A stretch of DNA of 64,000 nucleotides from DASQYE01 sp036389315. Its GTDB lineage: Bacteria > Acidobacteriota > Blastocatellia > Pyrinomonadales > Pyrinomonadaceae. The first letter of the stretch is position 1; every line of letters starts with the position of its first letter. The notes beneath the pieces were generated by a model. The model did not search any database. It was given only the letters and a program-made list of their open reading frames with translations, and was not told the origin of the DNA. The translations under genes were made by a program, and so were the position numbers. Below are positions 24,411-31,946 of this stretch, piece after piece. The stretch lies in contig DASVQF010000029.1 of NCBI GenBank assembly GCA_036389315.1, positions 246,214 to 310,213 of the forward strand, read 5' to 3'.

Positions 24411-24689
24411 ATGATTTTTCTGATCGATGGGAAAAACTATCGGGGTGAATCCGCCCTTGAGATCGTGCAGGCGCTGGAACAGGATGCTACGGATTACCCG
24501 TACCGTGGGCGACCGATTAGTCAGTTCATGCTCTGGTCGCTCAATCAACTGGGCGACCGGGTTCCACCGCGCGAACTTGATTTGAGCGACAGGCTGGAAG
24601 ATGAGGCGCTCGCCTTGAGCTACCTTTGTTTGCGCGACGAGTATGGCGCGGGCGAACTGTTCGTTGACCATCCGGATTCACGGGTTTGA
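24411..24689 (+). CDS. Conserved-looking 92-residue protein, unknown
   Basis: A hydrophilic protein beginning MIFLIDGKNYRGESALEIVQ, with a DYPYRGRPISQFMLWSL segment and an acidic second half ending RDEYGAGELFVDHPDS. ATG 24411 follows GAGGGGG. No Cys, no membrane helix, no family recognised. It is divergent from the kinase operon across operator C, and 51 bp before the glutamate dehydrogenase gene, with which it may be co-transcribed. Confidence 0.6.
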   Translation: MIFLIDGKNYRGESALEIVQALEQDATDYPYRGRPISQFMLWSLNQLGDRVPPRELDLSDRLEDEALALSYLCLRDEYGAGELFVDHPDSRV

Positions 24690-24740
24690 CTAAAGCATGA
24701 TCTCTTACTTATTCAGTTCACATTAATAAAGGAGCCGCCC

Positions 24741-26162
24741 ATGAACCAGGTTCAATCTCATTCCAGTTTTTTTGACAACGTATCTCGCTATTTCGATCAG
24801 GCCGCCTCATGCACAGGCCACCCTTCGGGGCTGCTCGACCAGATCAAGGTCTGTAATAGCGTTTACTCGTTTCAGTTCCCTGTCCGCACCCGGCGAGGCA
24901 TCGAGGTGATCAGCGGTTGGCGCGCCCAGCACAGCCACCACAAGCTACCCGTCAAAGGCGGGATACGGTATTCGGAGGACGCCAACGAAGATGAGGTGAA
25001 GGCGCTGGCAGCACTGATGACCTACAAGTGCGCCGTGATGGACGTGCCGTTCGGCGGGGCCAAAGGTGCGGTCAAGATTAATCCGAAGGACTACACGGTT
25101 GAGGAGTTGGAACAGATCACACGCCGTTATACTTCGGAACTGATCAAGAAGAACTTCATCGGGCCGGGCGTGGACGTGCCCGCCCCAGATTACGGGACGG
25201 GACAGCGGGAGATGTCATGGATCGTGGACACATACACCGCGTTCCATCCTGGGCAGATTGACGCGCTCGCGTGCGTGACTGGTAAACCGGTTTCGCAGGG
25301 CGGCGTACGCGGGAGACTTGAAGCTACCGGGCGAGGGGTCTTCTTCGGCCTGCGCGAGGCTTGCGGCCACAAAGACGACATGAAACAACTCGGCCTCGAC
25401 GCAGGGTTGGATGGCAAGCGAGTCGTCGTGCAGGGGTTGGGGAATGTCGGCTATCACGCGGCGCAGTTCTGTCAAAACGGAGGTGCGGTGATCACTGGGC
25501 TGGCCGAATACGAAGGTGCTATCTACAACCCGAGGGGGCTTGATCTTGAGGCCGTGATGAAGCACCGGAAGGAGACTGGCTCGCTGCTTAACTTTCCCGG
25601 GGCGACTAATCTAGGCAGCCGCGAGGAGGCGCTGGAACTTGAATGCGATATTTTGATTCCGGCGGCGCTTGAGAATCAGATTACTGAGGGAAACGCGCCG
25701 CGCGTCCAAGCGCGTATCGTCGCCGAAGCAGCCAACGGCCCCGTCACGGCAGAGGCCGAAGAGATTCTCCTTCGTAAAGGTGTGCTGGTCATCCCGGACA
25801 TCTATTTGAACGCCGGGGGCGTCACCGTCTCTTACTTTGAGTGGCTGAAGAACCTCTCACACGTCCGCTTCGGCAGAATGGGCAAGCGATTCGACCAGGC
25901 GACTTTTGAGAACATGCTGCGCGTCGTCGAAGATACTACTGGAAAGAAGCTCTCCGACGCCGAGATAAAGAAGATCGCGCGCGGCGCGGATGAGATTGAT
26001 CTGGTCAATTCCGGTCTTGAGGAGACGATGGCGGTCGCGTATCACCAGATTCGTGAGATGTGGAAAGCAGACAATAGGATTACAGGCTTGAGGACTGCGG
26101 CCTTCGTGAGCGCCATTAACAAGATCGCCACCTCCTACGCGGAGCTGGGTATTTTCCCCTGA
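24741..26162 (+). CDS. gdhA: Glu/Leu/Phe/Val-type glutamate dehydrogenase
   Basis: A 473-residue enzyme interconverting glutamate and 2-oxoglutarate plus ammonia with NAD(P). The substrate domain has KLPVKGGIRYSED and the catalytic Lys in MDVPFGGAKGAVK, followed by VDVPAPDYGTG. The Rossmann domain has VVVQGLGNVGYHAA (GxGxxG). Late motifs are EAANGPVT and YLNAGGVTVSYFEW. The acidic residue after the second strand (LAEYEGAI) suggests preference for NAD. The ribosome site is AGGAG. It is intact and of full family length. Its place in the stress island suggests a role in nitrogen or redox balance during growth arrest. Confidence 0.95.
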   Translation: MNQVQSHSSFFDNVSRYFDQAASCTGHPSGLLDQIKVCNSVYSFQFPVRTRRGIEVISGWRAQHSHHKLPVKGGIRYSEDANEDEVKALAALMTYKCAVMDVPFGGAKGAVKINPKDYTVEELEQITRRYTSELIKKNFIGPGVDVPAPDYGTGQREMSWIVDTYTAFHPGQIDALACVTGKPVSQGGVRGRLEATGRGVFFGLREACGHKDDMKQLGLDAGLDGKRVVVQGLGNVGYHAAQFCQNGGAVITGLAEYEGAIYNPRGLDLEAVMKHRKETGSLLNFPGATNLGSREEALELECDILIPAALENQITEGNAPRVQARIVAEAANGPVTAEAEEILLRKGVLVIPDIYLNAGGVTVSYFEWLKNLSHVRFGRMGKRFDQATFENMLRVVEDTTGKKLSDAEIKKIARGADEIDLVNSGLEETMAVAYHQIREMWKADNRITGLRTAAFVSAINKIATSYAELGIFP

Positions 26163-26241
26163 CGGCGCGCGTTTTGCTTCTTCTTGCATATCAAGGTGAG
26201 CCGAAGAAAGATTGCGCTCACTATCCGGAGCGAGGGGTTTT

Positions 26242-26772
26242 ATGGAAAACAGAGAGAGAGCGGAGCCGCCATTGCCGGCGCGAAACAATCAACACATCGC
26301 AGAGGAGGCTGACGACTTCGAGCTTGTAGAGCCGGAGGTCGAGCGCCTGCGTGAGGAGTTAGCGCAAGAGCGTGAACGGGCTCTTCGCACACTGGCCGAG
26401 TTTGATAACTACCGACGGAGGACGAGGCAGGAGCGCGCACGTGCGGAACAAGACGGCCAGCGCGAAATCCTCCTTGCGCTGCTCGAACTGATGGATGACT
26501 TTGAGCGTGCTCTTGAGCACGTGGAAGAGGCGTCGGGCCCGGTCGCGGAAGGATTGCGCATGATCCACCAGCGTTTCAACAGCCTGCTTCAAGCCAACGG
26601 TATCACTTCATTTGACAGTAAGGGGCGTCCGTTTGATCCCACGATGCACGAAGCGTTGAGCGTAGTCGAGACTGATCGAGCTGAATCCGGAACTGTGTAT
26701 GAGGAAGTTCGCCGCGGCTATCTCTGGAACGATGAGTTGCTCCGCCCGACGCGCGTCATCGTCGTGCGGTGA
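26242..26772 (+). CDS. grpE: GrpE-like nucleotide exchange factor, without dnaK nearby
   Basis: A 176-residue protein. A long N-terminal coiled coil (about 28-75, RLREELAQERERALRTLAEF) leads into the GrpE head with FDNYRRRTRQER, a helical dimer region and the C-terminal beta part (GITSFDSKGRPFDPTMHEAL, GYLWNDELLRPTRVIVV). GrpE releases ADP from DnaK. No dnaK or dnaJ lies in the window, so this may be a second, stress-associated copy. ATG 26242 follows GGAGCGAGGGG. It follows gdhA by 79 bp. Confidence 0.85.
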   Translation: MENRERAEPPLPARNNQHIAEEADDFELVEPEVERLREELAQERERALRTLAEFDNYRRRTRQERARAEQDGQREILLALLELMDDFERALEHVEEASGPVAEGLRMIHQRFNSLLQANGITSFDSKGRPFDPTMHEALSVVETDRAESGTVYEEVRRGYLWNDELLRPTRVIVVR

Positions 26773-26784
26773 AATATAACAGGC

Positions 26785-26895
26785 TTAGCGGCTGGTGAGC
26801 GTGTCGTAGTAGGCGGTGATGCCATTGAGGATAAACTGTACGGCGAGCGCCGCCATCACTCTGCCCATGACGCGGGTGACGATATGCACTTTGCC
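26785..26895 (-). pseudogene. MarC-family membrane protein, C-terminal remnant
   Basis: The minus strand encodes about 36 residues, IVTRVMGRVMAALAVQFILN followed by GITAYYDTLTSR and a stop. This is the last helix of MarC/YchE-type membrane proteins (TRVMG, LAVQFI, GI). An in-frame stop lies just upstream at 26896-26898 and nothing upstream continues the family. No start or ribosome site is evident. Confidence 0.55.
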
Positions 26896-26987
26896 TTATT
26901 TATCTAATCTTTTACGCCGGCCCTCAAGATTAATTTACATCGTAACTCAAACGCTGAAGTATCTGCGCGTCACATCCTGAGCGCGAC

Positions 26988-27206
26988 TCATTTCTGAGCA
27001 GGCTTGCGATTCTTTGTGTGAGAGGTTGGAGCGCCAACCACAGAGTTATCGTGCGAAGCTGATAGTTGATTACCCTCGCTCTCAGTGTCGCTCGTCTGGC
27101 CGCTCTCATCTGCCCCAGTCGGGTCTGCGTTAATCTTTCCGCCCTCGTTTTCCCATCGGTCAAGGACTTTCTTCTTCAGACGCTTCCTGGCAATGTCATC
27201 AGCCAT
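26988..27206 (-). CDS. Small hydrophilic protein with RWENEGG motif
   Basis: A 72-residue protein. The N-terminal part (MADDIARKRLKKKVLDRWEN followed by EGGKI) is basic and helical; the remainder is a disordered-looking Ser/Thr/Asp-rich tail ending with basic NRKPAQK. Small proteins with VLDRWENEGG occur in many bacteria without known function. Start follows AGGAGGAG. The motif also heads the SDR chimera at 10432-10725, so the family is represented twice here. Confidence 0.65.
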   Translation of the reverse strand: MADDIARKRLKKKVLDRWENEGGKINADPTGADESGQTSDTESEGNQLSASHDNSVVGAPTSHTKNRKPAQK

Positions 27207-27274
27207 CGCTGTCTCCTCCTTTCCTTGCTTATTGCCTCGTCATTGTCTCAGCATTTCGCTGGGCTGGCGAGTCG

Positions 27275-27463
27275 TTACTCACTCTTCGCCTCACGCCTGT
27301 ACGCAGCGCGTCCAGCGGACATAGTTGAAACGACGGGTTGTGATGAGTGCTCAATTTCCAGTACAGGCCGCCTGTGTTTTCGTGAACGTATCTCAAGCCA
27401 CGCCGCACCTCCGAAAAAGAACAGTATACCAAGTATGACGACGATAACTCCGCTTAAATCCAT
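27275..27463 (-). CDS. Small single-pass membrane protein, paralogue of 10932-11111
   Basis: A 62-residue protein with an N-terminal helix (MDLSGVIVVILGILFFFGGA) and a basic cytoplasmic tail beginning WLEIRSRKHRRP. ATG follows AAGGAGAG. It is related to the 59-residue protein at 10932-11111 through the start, the helix and the WLEI junction. It lies 11 bp downstream of the single-domain response regulator gene and the two are surely co-transcribed. Confidence 0.65.
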   Translation of the reverse strand: MDLSGVIVVILGILFFFGGAAWLEIRSRKHRRPVLEIEHSSQPVVSTMSAGRAAYRREAKSE

Positions 27464-27474
27464 AATCTCTCCTT

Positions 27475-27873
27475 TTATTCTATTGCCGACAAGCTTCTCT
27501 TCAACAAGCGATCAATGAGCGGCTCCAGGTAGTCGAAGTCAATCGGCTTAGTAACGTACTCATCAAACCCCACGTCCCGAGCGTCGGCGCGAGAGTCGGC
27601 AGAATCATGTGCTGTAATCGCTATCATCGGCACATCTCTGAACTCCCCTAGTTCTCGCAACAGACAAGCGGCTTCGACCCCGTCCAGTACCGGCAGATTC
27701 AGATCCATCAGAATCAGATCAGGGCGGTCGCGATTGGCAAGCCCCACCGCCTCCCAGCCATCGACGGCCTCCACTACGCGGTAGCCTTTCACCTTCAGAG
27801 CCTCCCTGAGCATTAAACGAGTGTCATGGAAATCTTCGACCACCATGACAGTTAGATCATCATTTTCCTCCAC
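27475..27873 (-). CDS. Single-domain response regulator
   Basis: A 132-residue receiver domain with ED pocket (VVEDFHDTR), phospho-Asp57 (LMDLNLPVLDGV), Thr/Ser switch in IAITAHDS and the conserved Lys in YVTKPIDF. No output domain follows. Such proteins act as CheY-like or phosphorelay intermediates. No kinase is adjacent; the nearest is the kinase at 22352-24190. It is followed by the small membrane protein gene. Confidence 0.88.
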   Translation of the reverse strand: MEENDDLTVMVVEDFHDTRLMLREALKVKGYRVVEAVDGWEAVGLANRDRPDLILMDLNLPVLDGVEAACLLRELGEFRDVPMIAITAHDSADSRADARDVGFDEYVTKPIDFDYLEPLIDRLLKRSLSAIE

Positions 27874-27894
27874 GTCCTTTAACCTTCCATCCCG

Positions 27895-28053
27895 CTACTG
27901 CCGGGATTGCACTCTGGAACTGTAAGATGTCGCCAGCCACATAGCAGCGACCGCAGTCCATGCGACGGCGATAAAAATCCATCCGCCGGTAGAAGCTTGT
28001 GCTCCTTCTAATTGTGATTGGCTGAGAGCCATGAAATTAGTAATGACCGTCAC
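27895..28053 (-). CDS. Small membrane protein, unknown
   Basis: A 52-residue protein with one helix (GWIFIAVAWTAVAAMWLATS) near the C-terminus. The start is taken as GTG 28053 behind AAAGGAGCG; an ATG seven codons later is possible. It lies 21 bp before the response regulator and probably belongs to the same transcript, which may extend from the Usp gene upstream. No family recognised. Confidence 0.45.
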   Translation of the reverse strand: MTVITNFMALSQSQLEGAQASTGGWIFIAVAWTAVAAMWLATSYSSRVQSRQ

Positions 28054-28180
28054 GATTAATGCGCTCCTTTGACAACTCGTCGCGTAGACAGAAAAGGTCG
28101 ACGACGATGCCAGCCGTTCCACCTGATGATTATGTCAAGCTCCCCAAGACGACCCGCCGCCTCACGTAACAGCAAAAAAA

Positions 28181-29134
28181 TCAGCCCCTCGCGCCACGCA
28201 CGACCTCGACCGCACAATGCGCCTTAGTGACCAGCGCAGTCGCAACACTGCCGAGCCGTAACCTTTCAATAGCTCCGCTGAACATGCGCCCACCGACGAA
28301 AATAGAATCTGCATTCCACTTTCGTGCTTCCTCGATGAGGATTCGCTGCGGATCGCCCTTCTCGATTGTGACCGAGACTCGCAAGCCGATGGCGCGCAAC
28401 TCACTCTCAGCCCATTCGACCATCATCCGCGCCGCAACCGCCGGTTCTTCGTTACAGCCTCCGATCATCGCCGCCACGGCAGGAAGGACGTGGGTGATTC
28501 TTGTGGGAGAAGTGCCGTCATCAACAGCGACGATCCGCACCTGTGTCCCCTCCGGCCATATACGCCTGCCTACGGCGCGGACTGCGCTCTCTGCTTCACT
28601 TGATCCGTCCACCCCGATCATTACTCTCGGCGGCAGACCGTCGCTTTTCTCGACCGCTCCTCGCGCCACCCGCACAGAGTGTTGTGAATCGGTGACCACC
28701 TTCTTCGACACGCTGCCGAGGATGAGCCGCCCGAGCGCGGAGCGCCCATGTGAGCCGACTACGATTAGGTCAGCCTTCCACTCGTCCGCCCTTTTTATTA
28801 ATTCCCAGGAGGGTGTGCCCGCCAGGGTCTCGGCGCTCACTTCCCAGCCGGGGAAGTATGACCGGACACTGTCACGCGCTTTCTCGGCGAACTCTTTCGC
28901 CTCTTTGAGCGCCCGCGCCGTCTGCGCTTGCATCTGCATTATTCCTGACGTCACTCTCCGCGAAGTGAGGGCCTGCCCGACGAGTTCGTAGCCGGACGGC
29001 GGGGACACCGTCAGGACATCTGCCACGGAGACGATCAGGGCTTCTGCTTCACGCGGTAAGCCGGAACGCCGCAAGTCGGAAAGCGCGGCCTCAGCACTCG
29101 CTGAACCGTCATAGCCGATCAATATTCTCATCAT
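28181..29134 (-). CDS. Tandem universal stress protein (class B, copy 3)
   Basis: A 317-residue protein with two UspA domains. Domain 1 begins ILIGYDGSASAEAALSDLRR and has VVGSHGRSALGRLILGSVSKKV; domain 2 begins VMIGVDGSSEAESAV and has VGGRMFSGAIERLRLGSVATAL. The first loop is a full ATP-binding motif and the second is altered. It is closest to the gene at 11282-12259, whose reading direction is opposite. AGAGGTG precedes the start. Operator B with TAAGGT lies about 110 bp upstream. Confidence 0.9.
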   Translation of the reverse strand: MMRILIGYDGSASAEAALSDLRRSGLPREAEALIVSVADVLTVSPPSGYELVGQALTSRRVTSGIMQMQAQTARALKEAKEFAEKARDSVRSYFPGWEVSAETLAGTPSWELIKRADEWKADLIVVGSHGRSALGRLILGSVSKKVVTDSQHSVRVARGAVEKSDGLPPRVMIGVDGSSEAESAVRAVGRRIWPEGTQVRIVAVDDGTSPTRITHVLPAVAAMIGGCNEEPAVAARMMVEWAESELRAIGLRVSVTIEKGDPQRILIEEARKWNADSIFVGGRMFSGAIERLRLGSVATALVTKAHCAVEVVRGARG

Positions 29135-29245
29135 TTATTCACCTCTTTCGATTAGGCCCGACTTCGACCAAGCGTATAACTGCGCTTCTACTTATGAATG
29201 GCTGCTGATCTCTACCTTAGAGGAGAAGGATTGTGAGAGGGGAGA

Positions 29246-29283
29246 GTATTAACTCCTATGTCGCGCGGGTGTTATCACCCGAG
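29246..29283 (-). promoter_or_regulatory. Bipartite operator, site B, ahead of class B Usp copy 3
   Basis: Read towards the gene, the distal half is GGTGATAACACCCG and the proximal half GGAGTTAATACTC. Cores are at 29272-29277 and 29249-29254, exactly 17 nt apart. TAAGGT (29214-29219) lies 35 bp beyond the proximal core. The region around this box is nearly the same as at site A. Confidence 0.75.
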
Positions 29284-29319
29284 CCCTCTCCGGCAAACAC
29301 CATCAGTTTTTAGTAGCAA

Positions 29320-29357
29320 GTGTAAACACTCGAAGATCACAGGAGTTAATACGCTAG
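29320..29357 (+). promoter_or_regulatory. Bipartite operator, site D, ahead of the baeRF-type gene
   Basis: The distal half is AGTGTAAACACTCG and the proximal half GGAGTTAATACGC. Cores are at 29323-29328 and 29346-29351, exactly 17 nt apart. TAGATT (29379-29384) lies 33 bp beyond the proximal core and 36 bp before the start codon. Sites B and D stand back to back in the 285-bp divergent gap 29135-29419, one for each direction. Confidence 0.75.
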
Positions 29358-29419
29358 CGATGGATCGTGTCCTCACCTAGATTGGAAGTATCAATTTCGA
29401 CGGGGGAGGATGCCAGCAG

Positions 29420-30574
29420 ATGCTTGAGGTGAAGGAACCGACAGACGTGACGCTAGCACACCATTTGGACGAGCTGGCGGCTTTCGAGCCGAACGGCTAT
29501 CCGTTCGTCAGTCTCTATCTAGACACGAGGCCCGACCAGCACGGGCGAGACAATTTCGACAGCTTTGTACGTAAGGAGTTCGCCGCGCGCGCCAAGTCTC
29601 TCGCCCCGGATTCTCTGGAGCGGGCGAGCTTCGAGCGTGACGCCGCGCGTATCAGGGCGTACCTGCGGGATGAGCTACGGCCCTCGGCCAACGGCCTTGC
29701 CGTCTTCGCCTGCGCCGGAGCGGATAAATATTTCAGGGCGGTGCAACTCGACGCGCCCATCCATAAGCACCGGCTGCACGTTAACGACCGGCCACACCTC
29801 TACCCGCTGGCGCGCCTCCTAGACCAGTACCCGCGCTACGTCGCGCTCCTGGCCGACACGAACTCGGCGCGCCTGTTCGTCTTCGGCCTGGGCCGGACGC
29901 TCGGTAATAAGGAGGTGAGTAGCGTCAGGGCAGCCCGCCCACAGGTGAGAGGGTGGTCGCAGATGCGATACCAGCGGCACATGGAAAACTACCACCTGCT
30001 CCACGCCAAGGAGGTAGTGGAGACGCTCGACCGCGTCGTGCGCGAAGAGGACGCCGAGCACATCGTTCTCGCCGGGGATGCGGTAATCATTCCACTGCTG
30101 CGCGAGCAGATGACGCCGCGCCTCGCCGACAAGGTGATCGACGTGCTGCGGCTGGACATCCGGACGCCCGAGCACGAGGTGCTGAAGGCGACGCTTGCGG
30201 CCCTCAGCGAGCACAATACGCAGACGGACGCCGAAAGAGTAAGGGTGCTGCTGGACGAGTACCGCGCTGGCGGGCTCGCCGTCGTTGGGCTGCGCGATAC
30301 GCTCACGGCGCTATACCAGGGGCAGGTTGACGAGCTGCTCTTGAGCGCCTCGACGCGAGAGATCATCTGCGACGAAGAAGCCATTGACGAGGCTTCAACG
30401 AACGGCGGCTTCCCCACTCAAGCAGTCTTTCGTGGCCGTGAACCGCATGTCGTGGCGGCTGACCTGCTAGTCACCCGCGCGAGGCTGTCGAGTGCGCGAG
30501 TCACCTTTATCGAAGATTCAGCGCTGCTCATGGGTGTCGGGGGCTGCGGAGCACTGCTCCGTTACAGGCTTTGA
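29420..30574 (+). CDS. Vms1/baeRF family protein (bacterial eRF1-like, peptidyl-tRNA hydrolase-type)
   Basis: A 384-residue protein. The N-terminal part is followed by the VLRF1-like core with LLADTNSARLFVFGLG and the loop VRGWSQMRYQRHMENY (about 175-190), whose Gln aligns with the hydrolytic Gln of eRF1-like factors. An L7Ae-like C-terminal domain follows (VAADLLVTRARLSSARVTFI). Eukaryotic Vms1 and ANKZF1 release chains from stalled ribosomes; bacterial members are assumed to act on stalled or hibernating ribosomes. A family member, Rv2629, is in the mycobacterial DosR regulon. Operator D and a TAGATT box precede it. Confidence 0.82.
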   Translation: MLEVKEPTDVTLAHHLDELAAFEPNGYPFVSLYLDTRPDQHGRDNFDSFVRKEFAARAKSLAPDSLERASFERDAARIRAYLRDELRPSANGLAVFACAGADKYFRAVQLDAPIHKHRLHVNDRPHLYPLARLLDQYPRYVALLADTNSARLFVFGLGRTLGNKEVSSVRAARPQVRGWSQMRYQRHMENYHLLHAKEVVETLDRVVREEDAEHIVLAGDAVIIPLLREQMTPRLADKVIDVLRLDIRTPEHEVLKATLAALSEHNTQTDAERVRVLLDEYRAGGLAVVGLRDTLTALYQGQVDELLLSASTREIICDEEAIDEASTNGGFPTQAVFRGREPHVVAADLLVTRARLSSARVTFIEDSALLMGVGGCGALLRYRL

Positions 30575-30622
30575 TTAGTAGAAGCGCCCCTTCGCGTACA
30601 GAACTGACAAGAGGACTTAGAG

Positions 30623-30922
30623 GTGTTTACAAAGATTCATCAAATGCTGGCCGCGCGCAGACGCAGGCTCGCACTCGTCAAAATTCGTCGGGAGTTCGAG
30701 AGGTGTGGATACCCGCTCGACGGCTTGGCCGACTCACAGATAGAGGCGGCCCTGCCCCCGGGGACGTGTGAGGCTCCGCCTGACTACCTGTGCGCGAAGA
30801 CGATCAGCCGCGCGTTAAGGCGGTTGTCCGTCGGCATTAGACGGCCACCCGAAGGCGAGGGTCACGGGGCGGTAAAAGCGTCTGTCGGGAATCAACGAAA
30901 ACGGGCGGTGAGTTCTTTGTGA
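30623..30922 (+). CDS. Small basic protein, unknown
   Basis: A 99-residue protein from a GTG start (30623) behind GAGG. An N-terminal helical basic segment (QMLAARRRRLALVKIRREFE) is followed by a Pro-containing linker and another basic helix (TISRALRRLSVGIRRPP). No family recognised. It lies 48 bp downstream of the baeRF gene and is probably co-transcribed. Confidence 0.45.
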   Translation: MFTKIHQMLAARRRRLALVKIRREFERCGYPLDGLADSQIEAALPPGTCEAPPDYLCAKTISRALRRLSVGIRRPPEGEGHGAVKASVGNQRKRAVSSL

Positions 30923-30944
30923 ATGTGTGAAAGGAGGAAAGAAG

Positions 30945-31154
30945 GTGTCATTTTTGGAAGCTGAGATTATTCGCCACTGCGCGAGGTGTGATGGTGAAAG
31001 TAACTATTTCATCAAATTTATGAGTCCGAACAATCAGCCGGAGTACGTCTGCTGGGAATGTGTGAAGCGCGAAGATAAACGTAAGCACAGGTTCAGTCCG
31101 GCGTGGAAACGCCAGCGGCGCTCGCTTACCAGGGTGGTCGTCGGCACTTCCTAA
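30945..31154 (+). CDS. Small zinc-ribbon protein
   Basis: A 69-residue protein with CARC and CWEC about 26 residues apart (HCARCDGESNYF, EYVCWECVKRED), then a strongly basic tail (KHRFSPAWKRQRRSLTR). The GTG start at 30945 is preceded by AGGAGG. It is the third small zinc-ribbon protein of the island (others at 12291 and 21218). The gap to the next gene (31155-31296) shows nothing. Confidence 0.55.
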   Translation: MSFLEAEIIRHCARCDGESNYFIKFMSPNNQPEYVCWECVKREDKRKHRFSPAWKRQRRSLTRVVVGTS

Positions 31155-31296
31155 AGATTCCAGATGCAGGGCGAGCCACATCAACTTGCCTTGCTCTCTA
31201 AGAGCAAATCGTCCCCTCGTTTTCAAGAACTGTACGAAGTGAAAAGGCTAAGAGGGAGAAAGTGAATGAGGCTTGTTGCTCAAGCCTATCCAGCGT

Positions 31297-31698
31297 CTAC
31301 AGAAGGCAAGCGATAATAAAATAGTCTCCGACAAAAGCACCACCGCGCCAACCGTTGGGTTCATTCGTAGCTCCGACGACCTCAACCGTGTCTGCCGGCA
31401 ATGTGTCGCTCACCGGAACTTCGCGCAGCAGAGGCGGCGCACACCCGAGCACGCCACCATCGTCACAGATGGTCAGAGGTATCCCCCACACCGTACCGCT
31501 CTCATCCTGGAACAGCCCCAGCCGATCTTCAGTGCCATTCTGGTCGGGAGTTGGTTCATTGGACACCGCAACGAGCCGACCGTACCTTTGTTCCAATTGC
31601 GCGATAGGCACGTAAGAAGCCCGCGGCGGCTCAGGCCGGCGACACGAGGTAGTCAGAAGTATGGCCGTCACCAAAACACTCCAAAAACAGAGTGCCAT
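31297..31698 (-). CDS. Putative small lipoprotein, unknown
   Basis: A 133-residue protein whose start has a short hydrophobic stretch (WSVLVTAILL) and a lipobox LTTSC (Cys near residue 19), followed by a polar mature part with YVPIAQLEQRYGRLVAV and VWGIPLTICDDGG. ATG 31698 gives a good signal; a GTG at 31740 would add 14 residues. No family recognised. It stands alone between two genes of other transcripts. Confidence 0.5.
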   Translation of the reverse strand: MALCFWSVLVTAILLTTSCRRPEPPRASYVPIAQLEQRYGRLVAVSNEPTPDQNGTEDRLGLFQDESGTVWGIPLTICDDGGVLGCAPPLLREVPVSDTLPADTVEVVGATNEPNGWRGGAFVGDYFIIACLL

Positions 31699-31874
31699 TA
31701 TGCGTCGTAGTCGGTGCTCGTTGATGAACTCTGGTCGCACATAAACCTGATACAGGGGGAATTGAACCTGGAACTCGGCGCGAGAGTTTTGGCGGTGAAT
31801 AGAAAGATGAAGATTGAATGAAGATTAGTCGGAGTGATTGTTAAGCAGACTCAAGCGCGGGGCGACAAATTTAT

Positions 31875-31895
31875 ACGAGGGATTGCTTCCCTCGT
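31875..31895 (-). terminator. Hairpin downstream of cax
   Basis: A 7-bp stem ACGAGGG/CCCTCGT with a 7-nt loop. On the minus strand it is followed by ATAAATTTG, only moderately T-rich. It lies 52 bp after the stop of the cation exchanger gene. The rest of 31741-31946 shows no gene. Confidence 0.4.
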
Positions 31896-31946
31896 GTAAG
31901 CCGACGAGCGGTGGCAGGTCTCGATGATCGACGCGCTGCCGAGGCT

